Below are positions 36,636 to 47,583 of a DNA stretch of 64,000 bases, one piece after another. The stretch lies in assembly GCA_021399435.1 (NCBI GenBank), contig JAJTUP010000012.1:248001-312000 (forward strand). The letters run 5' to 3'. Positions within the stretch are counted from its first letter, which is position 1. Each line of letters starts with the position of its first letter. Source of the DNA: Diaporthe sp. PMI_573. Lineage: Eukaryota; Ascomycota; Sordariomycetes; Diaporthales; Diaporthaceae. The notes beneath the pieces were generated by a model. That model was not told the origin of the DNA and made no database searches. It saw nothing but the letters and a program-made list of their open reading frames with translations. The translations under genes and the position numbers were made by a program.

Positions 36636-37972
36636 GATTGATCCCAGAATGCCGTACAATGAATCGAATGATAGTGTATCTCAGTTGCGATTCATAATGA
36701 ACAATGTATGACCATTAGACTTGGGTTTGAGGCGGGCTACCAAGGCTAATAGCGCCGATCGATTTGAGGCTCTAGCTGAGAAGTACCTCCACAATTTATG
36801 ATGCGTTGCGATTGAGATGTCTTTCCATTGTAGATCTGACGTCACTGACAGAGTGTTCAGACCATTTGTGTTTCTATACGTCTTTTGGTTCGGTTCATGA
36901 GCTTGCAAGTGTGTATTTCTCCCCTCTTTCCCTGCTGCACTAATAAGGGATCAGGGACCGTTTCACTTGCGACTTGCTTCAGCAATATATTAAATCCAAC
37001 ACACTTATGGTCTGACACAACTCAACTCAATCTTGATGTTTTCCATATCTGAACAAGGGTCTCTCTCCTGTTCTCCGAGGCCGCTCCTATCGACCAGACC
37101 AACTGTGCATACTAGTAGGCGAGCTCTCACTTGGAAAGAAGCACCTCGCACGCATTGGATTTAAATACGTTAGACCAAAAGAGGCCAATTAGAACAAGAG
37201 GGTGGTGACTGGAGGTTTTGAGAACTAAAACATTTGTATCAAGACGTTGGGATAACATAACAACTGTCAGTCAGGATTACCATGTACCCCGCGAAGAACA
37301 ACTATGTAGTTAACGAAATATCTCTGAAAGAATGAAGTCAAAAGTTTTAGTGAAGTGGACATTGGGAATGTGGTGATCGTCAATTAACAGTACATACAAG
37401 TTGTCATGATCTGTCTGCGATGAGCAGTCAACGATACGAAACTCTAGAAGCAAATGACTTTTCAGGCGGGTAATATCAAGCATGCTAAAGTAAGGAAAGC
37501 CATACTTGGGTGTGTCAAAAGTGAGCAACTTTTATATCGTGCTTCGAGTGGAAGAGGCAAGTTGGGAGTCTTGTACAGTGAAGGGGCAGCACTGTCTGAT
37601 ATTTGAGAAGTTGAAGCATTTTCCGGCTCTATTGGCTGGTATGGATGAAAGACGAATGGTGGACAGACAATCGGAAACATTCTCGAATGGTCAATCGTCC
37701 TAAGCCTCAGACTCTGGAATAAAGGCGTTACACGGTGAAATCTTTTATTTCACGAGCGGTACTCGGGTGTCGCCCCGCGGCCACAGTATCTCCGTAGTGC
37801 ACCACCTAGGCAGTGCCAACTGCCCAAGCTCCGATAAGAGTTTATCCTGGGGGATAAACTCCCATAAGATGACCGGGAAAGGCAAACGAGCCACAGAAGA
37901 CTTCCCGAGGATGTTTTCGCATTTTTCTTTTAAAAATGTGGCTGTGTTGTTGCAGTAGTGTATGTGACGGGC
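36636..37972. other. AT-richer intergenic region with hairpin cluster
   Basis: 1.3 kb without a supportable gene. It is AT-rich from about 36,650 to 37,700. Three compact hairpins sit at 37735-37862 (separate entry). Confidence 0.5.
37735..37862. other. Cluster of three perfect hairpins
   Basis: Within 128 bp: GTGAAAT-CTTTT-ATTTCAC (37735-37753), GGCAGT-GCCA-ACTGCC (37810-37825) and GAGTTTATCC-TGGG-GGATAAACTC (37839-37862, 10-bp stem with a 4-nt loop). None overlaps a coding sequence. It may be a structured RNA, a regulatory element or part of an old mobile element. Confidence 0.65.
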
Positions 37973-38367
37973 TCAACGGTCAAGAATCCGCCTCATACGC
38001 TTCTCCCAGGACTCAATACCAAACGTGCCCTCGTCCAGCTCATCTGATTCCGCGTTCCAAACGAAAGTTGTGCCTGGCACCTTTCCCTCCACTCCATCGA
38101 TGCTGATCAAGACCTGCCGCGTCTTGCAACACACTGTCTCATAATTCGCTAAGTTTTCCTTCTGCTCTGCACCTTCAACATCGTAAGCCATCCCTCTTAC
38201 GACTGCCCCGGTTCTCCTTCGACTAGTGCAGGATATGGACCCCACATCTTAACACGGAGACCAACAACTTCAGCAGGTTTGAGCTCAGGCAATTCAGAGA
38301 GGAGTATTGATTGGACTGCGCTGAGTGCTGGGAACCTCGGAAGAATTATTGCTGATGGTGGCTGAAT
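37973..38367 (-). pseudogene. AIG2-like (gamma-glutamylcyclotransferase-like) remnant
   Basis: Reading leftwards from 38367 one frame gives LLSELPELKPAEVVGLRVKM followed by WGPYPALVEGEPG, the core of fungal AIG2-like domains. At about 38205-38209 the frame shifts by one base. A second frame then continues with AVVRGMAYDVEG, YETVCCKTRQVLI, GTTFVWNAESDELDEGTFGI and a proper C-terminal stop at 37973. The usual N-terminal FYGTL-type motif and a start codon are missing: an in-frame stop lies at 38368-38370. I therefore call it a broken copy. A single sequencing error in the G run plus an unseen upstream exon could still make it a real gene. AIG2-like proteins act on gamma-glutamyl amino groups; no activity is expected from this copy as it stands. 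Confidence 0.6.
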
Positions 38368-38370
38368 TTA

Positions 38371-38987
38371 CCTACTTGTGTCTCCATGGGCGGAGCATGG
38401 ATGGCCCGTCTGTTTTATCATGTCGAGGTGATTCGTTTTACACGGTAGCTCACGGTCAAGTACGGCATAGAATATTCGTTAGGAGAGCCCAGCTAGAGTG
38501 AGATAGATATAATTCACAATTACTGCTTGAATTATTCTCATGCCTACCTGCTGCCCAGGCATCCGCCCGGCACCTGCCTGGGGTGTGGGTACTGGGTACC
38601 TGGGTTGATGCATTTTGTATTGTATGTGGACCCAGACTAGGCAAGCACCGGGGTGGTTGCCGTCTTACTGTGTAGTGTAGCACGGACTGCCCAGATGGAG
38701 GGGGGCACTTCCACAGCAGGCAAAGCACCCCACCACCCGAGCTCCCGCCGCTGCTGCTCCTACGACACCACCATTGATTGACTGTTTTCATCTGCATTTG
38801 TTTCCACCCTGGCCATCTTTTCTTCTTGTTGTGATTACGAATAACGACGGGGAGGAATCGTTGTTGGCGATTGACGACCTTTCCATCCTTAACCCATAAA
38901 CCATCCACCTGTTTGCTCTGCACACTTCGCACTTGGAATCAGTATCTACCCCTCGCGCCGGGGCATCACCGCCCTTCAACCTTCAAG
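38371..38987. other. Intergenic region upstream of CAND1
   Basis: Promoter and leader of CAND1. Rich in GGTA/GGTAC and CCA tracts. No gene seen; a minus-strand ORF (38456-38932) has no recognisable features. Confidence 0.5.
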
Positions 38988-41900
38988 ATGGCGACGAGCA
39001 TACCCCCAAACCCGACCTCGCATACGATCATACAGCTCCTCACCAGGCTGAGCGACACGGACCCTGACTTCAGGTTCATGGCCCTGAACGACTTGATTGC
39101 CGTTTTCGCCAATGCCAAGAACGACATGCTGCATCACGACTATAACACCGCCGCCCGCACCATCGATCACGTTGTCAAGGCCCTGGACGATCAGAACGGC
39201 GAGGTTCAAAACCAGGCCATCAAGTGGCAAGTCTCCGTGCATCCAGTGTCTGCCGCGACGCGCCTCCATGCTGACCTTCGCTCCGAACAGCCTTGGACCC
39301 ATGGTCGCGAAGACCCCCCCCACCCTCATTGCACCCTTGATCGAGAAGCTCGCCACTCTGAGGCTCCAGAACTCGGTCGACAACTCTATCCCAGCTCTGG
39401 CTCTTCGCAATGTCATCGAAGCCCTGCCACGCCCCCAGCATGGCCAAGCTGCCACCAAGGAAGTCATCGAAGCATACGCCAGCATAAGTAGGGTGTTGAT
39501 GCCTAGGCTCCTTGGTCGCACTTCTCAGGCGGCTAAATCCATTGGCAATGTCCGTCTGCCTCCACCAGGGCAGGGCGTCATTGAGGACAATGCCCTGTTG
39601 AACGCCGATGCTGTCGATGTCATTATCGAGGTTGTCAAGTGTTTTGGACCCATGCTTTCACCATCAGACGAAGTCCAGGCCCTGCAAGATGTCGTTTTAG
39701 CCCTGCTAGACAACCAAAGGGCATCGTCGGCTGTCAGGAAGAAGGCTGTGATAGCCCTTTCGGTCTTGGCTGTGCACCTGGAGGACGAACAACTGATTGC
39801 ATTCATCAATCGTGCTGTGGCGGTCCTCAAGGACCCAAAGACGGACCCTGTCACTCAGCGGCTCTACCTGACTATCATGGGCTCCATGGCTCGGTCTCTT
39901 CCGCATCGCTTTGGTAAGCACATCGGTGATGTTGTCCAGCTGACTCTGGCCTTCTTGGCGGAGGATTCTTTGCAAAGCCACCTCGAAGCGATTGGCGAGG
40001 GCGACGACGGGGGCTTAGGGTTTTCTGAGGTCCGTGAGGCAGCGTTGCTTGCCCTTGAAACTTACTTGGCATGTTGCCCCTCCGAGATGCGGCCCTACAC
40101 GGAGGAGGCGATCGCAGCATCTGTTCGGTATCTGAAATACGACCCAAATTATGCGTTGGATGAAGACGAAGATATGGACGAGGAGGAAGGCGAGGACGAA
40201 GATGATGGCTTCGGTGACGACGACGAGTTTGAAGCCGGAGTCGGCTTCGATGATGACGATGACGCGAGCTGGAAGGTCCGAAGATGCGCCGCCAAGGCCC
40301 TTCACACGCTTGTCTCTACGAGATCTAACGGTGATCTTCTGGACGACGGCGTGCTCTACGGCCAGATCGCACCGCCATTAATCAAGCGTTTCGATGAGCG
40401 TGAGGACAATGTCCGCCTCGAAGTCATCTCGACCCTCTCTCTCCTCGTTCGAAAGACAGGAGAGGGCATCATTCCCGAATTTCTACTGGGCAGCACCCAG
40501 GTTGACGGCCAATCTCCACAGACTCAGACTCGTAAGCGGAGGAGGCAGAGTAGTGGTGTCTCTGCTACCGCGCGTTCCGATGGCAATGGACTGGTGTCAC
40601 CTACTGTCGAGAAGATCCCTTCCAGTGGACCCCGTGCTGATCTCGCCAAGCTCACGCCGCAATTGGTGAAGGCGGCCACGAAGTTGCTCAAGGGAAAATC
40701 AATCCCTACCAAGCAAGCGACTATGCGCCTCCTAGATGATTTTATTCTTATCCAGCAAGGAGGGCTTTCTGATCATCTGGACCAGATCTTCGATCTTGTC
40801 ATTGATGCGGCCAAGGCCAATGCAGCCTCCACCACGTCGAACTCGTTGTCCGGAAGTGGCGGTGCCGCCTCTGCCACGCCTTCTACCTTGCGTATTGCAG
40901 CCCTCAAGCTTCTCAGCGATATTTCAAAGACTCACTCATCGAGCCTGCTACAGCCTTATCTCACGAAGATGGTCAGCGGTGTTGTGGATGCCGTGGCAGA
41001 CCGATATTACAGAATATCCTCTCAAGCAATCGAGACAGTGGAGGAGATCGGGAAAGCCATCACGCCGCCGCGGTCCCAGAAGACCGCGCACAAATCAGAG
41101 TTGTCTAAGCTGTACGACGTGGTCGTCGAGATGGCCACAGCTACGCATGCAGATGCTGAGGTACGGCAAAAGGCCATACATGCGCTGGGCACCTTGCTCT
41201 CCCGCACAGGCGATGCTGAAGGAGCCACTCTGCTCTCTGCCGACAAGCGGAATAAGGGCCTCTCTATCGTTGCGGACAGGCTCAGGAACGAGACTTCGCG
41301 TCTCGCCGCCGTGAGAGCAGTTGAGGAGATTGCTGCCCATCCGTCACCGAACTTCGATACTACTTGGGCACGAGGAGTTGTTCTGGAGCTGTCGGTTCAG
41401 GTGAGGAAGGTAAATCGAGCTTTGAGGGTGTCTAGCATCCAAGCCTTGAAGCATGTCCTGCTCTCTGCACCAGGCCAAGAGGCTCTGGACCAAGCGACTC
41501 TGCAGAATCTCATTGCAGCCCTCCTGCCAATCATCGCTAATGCCGATGCCCAGTTGCACGGGGCGACGTTCCGAATTCTGACGTCCTTGGTCAAAGTGGA
41601 TGCGAACTTTGTCGTTGACCCAAAGTTCGACACTGCAATCTGCGATTACGTTCAACAGAACGTAGTCAATGCTGTCTTGGCCCCTTTGCTGGATCTTGTC
41701 GCCCAGATTGGTCAATCTGGGGTTGGTGAGGAACTAATGACACGGATGCTTAAGGATGTGGGTGTCAGCGGGGACCCCTCTACCGTAGGCAAAGTTATTG
41801 GGACTCTCTTGGTTGCCAGCGGCGGAACAGGCGGTGTGGACATCAACAGCTTCATAACCGAGGCCGAGACCGCAGAGGACAAGGCAAGAGGCAGCCTGGC

Positions 41901-43133
41901 CCTGAGCGTCCTCGGTGAAACGGCACTGAGGCTGGGTGCCAAATCGCCTTTCAAGCCCGAAATCTTTACCAAGCACTTTGGTGATGAATATGACAAGTTC
42001 TCACTCACGGCCGCCATGGCGCTGGGCCGTGCTGCAGCCGGCAATGTGCAGGCGTACCTGCCCGCCATCCTTCAAAGCTTCCAGAATGCGGGCGCCAAAC
42101 AATATTTGCTCTTGCAGTCAATCAAGGAGATCCTTCTGCAGAGGACTGACATCAGCGGTTTCGCTCAGCCCATCTGGGACTGCTTACTGGAGTCCTCGCA
42201 AGCTGAGGACAACAAGGCGGTATGCGCAGAGTGCATAGGACGCCTTGCAGTTGTTGACCCGGAGACGTTCATTCCTAAGCTGGATGTAAGTTGCGCAAGA
42301 GTCCAATCCTTCGTTAGAGACAAGCTGCTAATCTCCTGTTGTAGAAACTTCTGGGTGACCCTGCGCCACCTGTGCGAGGCATTGCTGTCCAAGCACTGCG
42401 ATACACCTTTGCCGACAGCGGCGACAAGTTTGACACTGTTCTGCAGAATTACTTGATCTCCATGCTCACCTCGATCCTGCAGGATCCAGAAATGGATATC
42501 CGACGTCTTGCGATGACAACATTTACTTCAGCAGCAAACAACAAGCCCGACATGGTCCTGGGCCATCTCAACAAGTTGATGCCATTTGTCTTTGCAGAGT
42601 CCACGCTCAAGCCAGAGCTGATCCGCGAAGTCATGATGGGTCCTTTCAAGATCATGGTGGATGACGGGCTTGAGATTCGCAAGGGTGCATACGAGTCGCT
42701 GTACGCATTGATGGAAATCGCAATGCCCAGAATCAGCATCATTGAGCTCTACGACCGAATCATCGCGGGACTCAAAGACGACAACGACATTCGGGCGCTG
42801 AGCAATCTGATGCTCTCAAAGTTGGCATTCTTTGACCCGAGAGAGACTCAACGGCGTCTTGACACCATCGCGGAAGCCTTCCGGGCGACTCTTTCCACGA
42901 AGCTCAAGGAGAATGCTGTTAAGCAGGAATACGAGAAGCAGGAGGAGGCGGCGCGTAGTGTGCTCCGGACTACCCTGCTCCTGTCTGATAAGCTTGATAA
43001 GCTTAAGGCGACTTACGCCACCGGGCAGTATCAAGTCTGGACAGGATATGTGGACTGGGCCAACAAGGACTTTGAGAGGCAGATTCGGCAGCTGCGAGAG
43101 GAGAACGACAAGATTGGCCACACGTATGCCTAG
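38988..43133 (+). CDS. CAND1: Cullin-associated NEDD8-dissociated protein (CAND1/TIP120)
   Basis: Predicted exons 38988-39226, 39291-42285 and 42345-43133, about 1340 residues. HEAT repeats run throughout, starting TIIQLLTRLSDTDPDFRFMA. The first intron (39227-39290) begins with GC, not GT: AAGTG/GCAAGT joined to CAG/CCTTGG gives the conserved IKCLGPMVAK. An acidic loop (about residues 365-400, DEDEDMDEEEGEDEDD) is followed by SWKVRRCAAKALHTL, a hallmark of CAND1. A Ser/Thr-rich, basic loop follows near residue 485. The C-terminus shows the TIP120 domain, ending in helices with ANKDFERQIRQLREENDKIG. CAND1 binds unneddylated cullin-RING ligases and exchanges their substrate receptors. The length is near the upper end for the family, explained by the two loops. 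The third exon starts KLLGDPAPPVRGI. Confidence 0.95.
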
Positions 43134-43917
43134 ATGGTAGAAGACTGACTGAGGACGCCCTTTGAACTCCTCAGTCTCTGACAACGGGCCAGATGTTTTC
43201 CGGATTCCTGAGGGGCAGACAAGATGAGAAATTATCGAGCATCTTCAGCCAGAGAGAGGAAAGGCAGACGGCGAGACCGGAGTAACCGAGCCAAATGAGC
43301 AGCTTCCACACGGATTCTGCCCAAAACGGTCTATAAAGAGGATGAAGTAGAATACCACAAAACCACGAATGATATAATGACAATGGAAAGCCGCCAAAGA
43401 GTTTGTGCGTGTGAAGCTGAACACGACAGAACGCGTAGAGAAAGAATTGGTCGTGTGGGTGAGATGTTGCGCGTCGGCATGTGCAGATAGATAAGCCCTG
43501 CAGGTCGGAGTGAGGATACGGCGCATTTCCGATCCGGCGTGGAGCAAGGCCGTCAGTGTTGGTGTTGGGACTCCGGAACCCCGATTCCTATCCCGCTGTG
43601 GCAGAAGGATGAGAAACCATCCCCACCTCGTCTGACCCTGCAAACCTCCTCCCTATTCGGGAAATCAGCTAACGGGCAGGGGCTGGGAGGTTGTGTTGGA
43701 GCTTGGTTTCCTTCTCACCTGGCTGGGCTGGGATGCTTGGGTCGGGTCGACATCCAATATTATGTTTGCACTCTGACCTCTGTTCACACAAGTCTAGCTG
43801 CTAACCTTTCTCACTTGTCAAATTGAAACCACAATTCCACCTACACCAACCTGAGTCTCAGGTTCTGAAGGCGCCTGGAAACATCGACTGTGGTCTGAGG
43901 TCTGAATATAGCCTACA
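43134..43917. other. Intergenic region between CAND1 and carboxypeptidase
   Basis: CAND1 3' region and carboxypeptidase promoter. No gene seen. Confidence 0.5.
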
Positions 43918-45903
43918 ATGCTGGCCACCTCGTTGCTGGCGGCCGCGGTCCTCGCCCAATTCACGCAGGCCCAATTCCCTCCGCCGCGTGAAGGTATCAA
44001 GACGGTACGGTCAAAGCACCACGATGGCATCACCATCTCTTACAAAAACCCGGGGATATGCGAGACTACGCCGGGTGTCAAGAGCTACAGCGGCTATGTC
44101 CACCTCCCACCAAACTCGCTGAATGAGGAGGGCGAGGACCAGAACTATCCCATAAACACCTTCTTTTGGTTCATCGAGTCCCGCAAAGACCCGCACCATG
44201 CTCCGCTGTCTATCTGGCTGAACGGCGGGCCGGGGGGTTCGAGTCTGTTGGGCATGCTTTCTGAGAACGGGCCCTGCGCCATCAACGCAGACAGCAACAG
44301 CTCAACGCTGAACCCGTGGAGCTGGAACAATGAGGTCAATGTTCTCTACATCGACCAGCCCGTACAAGTTGGTTTCTCGTACGACACTCTCAACAATGGC
44401 ACTTATAACCTGTTGGCGATGGATGTACTGGACGACTCGCATGCGGATGAGTTTCCGATCAAGCTGGATGACTTCGCAGACGGTGTCCCGGAGACCAACT
44501 CAACCTTCTACGTCGGAACGTTTGCGAGCCAGAACGCAACGCGAACGGCCAATTCGACAGAACATGCGGCTGTTGCTCTATGGCACTTTGCACAGACCTG
44601 GTTCGAGGAGTTCCCCAAGTACAAGCCCCACGACGAGAAGATCAGCCTATGGGCTGAGAGCTACGGCGGCCACTACGGCCCCAAGATCATGGACTTCTTT
44701 CACAAGCAGAACAAGAAGATCGACGATGGTGAGATCTCCGGCCCAGGGACTCACTATCTGCACCTCGACACCCTGGGCCTCGTGAATGCGTGTATCGACA
44801 ACCTCGTCCAGGATGAGAGCTACTCAACCTTTGCCTGGAACAACACCTACGGCGTCAAGGCTGTCAACGAGACAATAAAGCACAAGCAGCTGTACGAGCT
44901 GCACCGGCCCGGTGGCATCCTCGATCAGATCCGGGAGTGCCAGCGCCTCAACAAGGCCCTTTCAGCCGCGGACGGCCCGGAACTGGACGTGGGCTACGTC
45001 GAATCGTACTGCCGCAATGTGTCCTTTTTCTCCTCCGATGTCCTCATCGATCCTTACATGGAGTCCGGTAAATATGGCTGGTTCGACATCACCCACCCCT
45101 CAGCGGACGCGTTTCCTCTCAACTACCACCTGGGCTGGCTGAACGAGCAATGGGTCCAGCGCGCTCTGGGCGTTCCCGTCAACTTCACCTGGGTATCCCC
45201 GATTGTATCCCAGGCTTTCGTCCAACACGGCGACATGGCGCGAGGCGGCTTCCTGGAAGGCCTAGCCGACCTGCTCGACAACGGCGTCAAGGTCCACCTG
45301 ATGTACGGTGACAGGGACCTCGCCTGCAACTGGGTCGGCGGCGAGCAGGCTTCCCTCGCGATCCCGCACCGCCACCAGAAGGCATTCGCGGACGCAGGCT
45401 ACACGGCGCTGACGGTATCCCCTCCCGACGAGCCGCCGTTCGTGCCGTACGGCCTCACGCGGCAGCACGGCAACCTGAGCTTCACCCGCGTCTACCAGGC
45501 GGGCCACATGGTCCCAAGCTACCAGCCGGAGGCGAGCCTGAGGATGTTCGAGAGGGCGTTGTTCAACAAGGACATCGCCACTGGCACGGTGGACCTCAGG
45601 GCGACGGGCGGGTGGAAGAGCGACGTTGATATCTTCAAGACGGAGGGCCCCAGGGATACGTGGTGGAAGAAGAACGAGCTCATGCCTGTGCCCAAGGCCC
45701 AGTGCTACATACTCCAAGCCATGACCTGTACCAAGGAGGAGATGGAGGCCCTCAGGAAAGGGACGGCTATTGTTGAGGACTATATCCTTGTTGGTATCAA
45801 GGGATCTGAGGAGCAGATTGCAGTGAAGGGTGAGAATTCGGGGTACGAAGGGGTCTACGGGAGTGAGGAACAGAAAATAGTCGTCGGCGAGGATGAGCTA
45901 TGA
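43918..45903 (+). CDS. Secreted serine carboxypeptidase (peptidase family S10)
   Basis: Single exon, 661 residues, starting with a signal peptide (MLATSLLAAAVLAQFTQA, cleavage likely near residue 18). The S10 fold is clear. The oxyanion-hole motif is WLNGGPGGSSLLG. The catalytic Ser is at residue 248 (WAESYGGHYGP). The catalytic Asp is in GDRDLACNW (Asp467 by analogy with carboxypeptidase Y) and the catalytic His is at 530 (QAGHMVPSYQP). Many N-x-S/T sites suggest glycosylation. The protein extends about 100 residues beyond the catalytic core, with a KTEGPRDTWWKK region and no membrane anchor. S10 enzymes remove C-terminal amino acids at acidic pH, in the vacuole or outside the cell; the signal peptide favours the secretory route, but the destination is not shown. 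Confidence 0.95.
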   Translation: MLATSLLAAAVLAQFTQAQFPPPREGIKTVRSKHHDGITISYKNPGICETTPGVKSYSGYVHLPPNSLNEEGEDQNYPINTFFWFIESRKDPHHAPLSIWLNGGPGGSSLLGMLSENGPCAINADSNSSTLNPWSWNNEVNVLYIDQPVQVGFSYDTLNNGTYNLLAMDVLDDSHADEFPIKLDDFADGVPETNSTFYVGTFASQNATRTANSTEHAAVALWHFAQTWFEEFPKYKPHDEKISLWAESYGGHYGPKIMDFFHKQNKKIDDGEISGPGTHYLHLDTLGLVNACIDNLVQDESYSTFAWNNTYGVKAVNETIKHKQLYELHRPGGILDQIRECQRLNKALSAADGPELDVGYVESYCRNVSFFSSDVLIDPYMESGKYGWFDITHPSADAFPLNYHLGWLNEQWVQRALGVPVNFTWVSPIVSQAFVQHGDMARGGFLEGLADLLDNGVKVHLMYGDRDLACNWVGGEQASLAIPHRHQKAFADAGYTALTVSPPDEPPFVPYGLTRQHGNLSFTRVYQAGHMVPSYQPEASLRMFERALFNKDIATGTVDLRATGGWKSDVDIFKTEGPRDTWWKKNELMPVPKAQCYILQAMTCTKEEMEALRKGTAIVEDYILVGIKGSEEQIAVKGENSGYEGVYGSEEQKIVVGEDEL

Positions 45904-46281
45904 GAGATGGCTTGGGATTGAGATTGTATTTGGAACAGATCAAAGCCTATTGGTGGCAACCGAGATCGTGGCCCGACGCTTCACATGAGGCGAATTTAAG
46001 CAATACAAGTGACAGGGGAAATTAAGCACCACAAGCGGCATAGTCATAATTCTTCAGCACAGAAGGAATCGTAGCCCAGCAAGTCCAGGCGCTTGGAAAA
46101 TCCTAGAGCATCTTGGCGAGCAGGGTCCGGCTAAAGCGCCGCTGCAGCGAATAATAGGCATCCATAACATATAGGAACAGGCTGCAATGAGCCTCACGCA
46201 CGTGGGGCCTGTCAGCTCATCCTATGATTTCCTCAGACCTTAGACAAGAAACCTCTAAACCCGACAGTACCAGTACACGAG
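45904..46281. other. Short intergenic region
   Basis: 378 bp between two plus-strand genes. No gene or clear element. I searched it for an upstream exon encoding a signal peptide for the next gene and found none. Confidence 0.5.
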
Positions 46282-47127
46282 ATGGAGACGCCGACCGCAA
46301 TAACGCCGCCGGCAACGGCAACGGCAACGGCAACATCTACCGGTGCACTCGTGACAACACCGGTGCCGTGGCCCCCGATCTTCCTCTTTGGGGCGCGCCC
46401 ACTGAGCCTCGACGCGGAAATGTTCTCAACACAACTGGGCCAGAACCAGCAGGACGAGAACCCCAATAGGCTGCGGCTCCACTGCCCGAACGGCAACAGC
46501 AGCAGCGGCGGCAGCGGCAGCCGCACACCGGAGGAAGTAGACGCCGACGACCAGTGCTCTCGGGCAAGCCTGTTCCCGGCCGAGGTGTACGAGGTGCGCC
46601 CCCCGAGCGGGGACATGACGACCTGGGTCGGGACGTTCCTCCCGGCGTCCAAGACGTGGCGCTGCGAGGCGGGCTGGGGGAATCCCTACACGATGGCTGA
46701 GCCGATGAGCGGCCGCTGCTCGTCGTGGGAGTCGGCGGCCGGCGCGTCGACCGCCGCGGTGACGAGCCTGGACCAGTGCGACGTGATACGGCAGCGCGTG
46801 CCCTTGCGCATAACGGCGGGGGAGGACGAGGATAACTTCGGGAACACGCCGGGTGCCAGCCTGTACTTTGACCCGCCCAACTTCAACAGTCTCATGACCA
46901 TGGACATGAGCTCGCTGGGGTGCTCGGATCCGACGAGCCTGGTGAACTTTGCGGCGACGACGACGACGACGACGACGACCTCGGCTCCCTCAGGGACGGG
47001 AACGGCGGCGGCTGACAGCGCGGGCGCGGCATCCAGGGGCGAAAGGGCTGGTTCGGCGGCTTTGGTCTGTGTGGCCCTGGCATGTGCGAGTGTAGTAGCG
47101 GGTCTTTTGCCGATACCTCTGTACTGA
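46282..47127 (+). CDS. Possible GPI-anchored Ser/Thr/Ala-rich protein
   Basis: Unrecognised open frame of 281 residues. The N-terminus is Thr/Ala-rich, partly encoded by a GGCAAC tandem repeat. The middle contains several Cys and aromatic residues (FLPASKTWRCEAGWGNPYTM, then GRCSSWES and QCDVIRQRVP), suggesting a disulfide-linked extracellular fold. A Thr run (from about 46,960) and an Ala/Gly/Ser linker lead to a hydrophobic C-terminal tail (AALVCVALACASVVAGLLPI) of the kind replaced by a GPI anchor. No N-terminal signal peptide is visible from the ATG at 46282, which is odd for such a protein. Either a 5' exon is missing from my model or the protein is not secreted. The frame is long and GC-rich, so chance is possible. 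Confidence 0.5.
   Translation: METPTAITPPATATATATSTGALVTTPVPWPPIFLFGARPLSLDAEMFSTQLGQNQQDENPNRLRLHCPNGNSSSGGSGSRTPEEVDADDQCSRASLFPAEVYEVRPPSGDMTTWVGTFLPASKTWRCEAGWGNPYTMAEPMSGRCSSWESAAGASTAAVTSLDQCDVIRQRVPLRITAGEDEDNFGNTPGASLYFDPPNFNSLMTMDMSSLGCSDPTSLVNFAATTTTTTTTSAPSGTGTAAADSAGAASRGERAGSAALVCVALACASVVAGLLPIPLY
46311..46334. repeat. 6-bp tandem repeat, four copies
   Basis: GGCAAC four times in a row inside the ORF at 46282, read there as an Ala-Thr repeat. Confidence 0.9.
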
Positions 47128-47583
47128 ATACACGCTGGCAGGATTGTTCAACAGGAACGAGCATCGAGCAGCTTCCCTGGTAATTCGGAGGCTGCCTCCA
47201 TGACCAATGGGCAGACGGAAGTCACCTCGCCAAATCTTGATTGAAGAGTATTCAGTATGAGAGCGCGCCGATCACAAGAGACGTGTTGCACCTTACTCCG
47301 TCTAGAAAATCAGGCGCGCAACGAGGAGTTGAACAAGAGGAACAATATCGCTTCCACGGCGGGCGGGTAGGTGGAGGACGAATATATTTCCACTAAAATA
47401 AATTAATTGAGCGCCACTTTGTAGTAATGCCTTGTGGATTGCTATGCTGTTACCAACCTGTCTCATTTCGATACTTTCCCCCAAAATCATGGCCAAGCCT
47501 CGAAAGGCCTCACTGCAGGCTCACGGACGAGCAGGACATGTTTACAGCCTCCGAATAAAGGTGCTTCTCGTGTGGTCGCCTTA
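47128..47583. other. Convergent intergenic region
   Basis: 456 bp between two convergent genes; only 3' ends expected. Nothing further seen. Confidence 0.5.
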
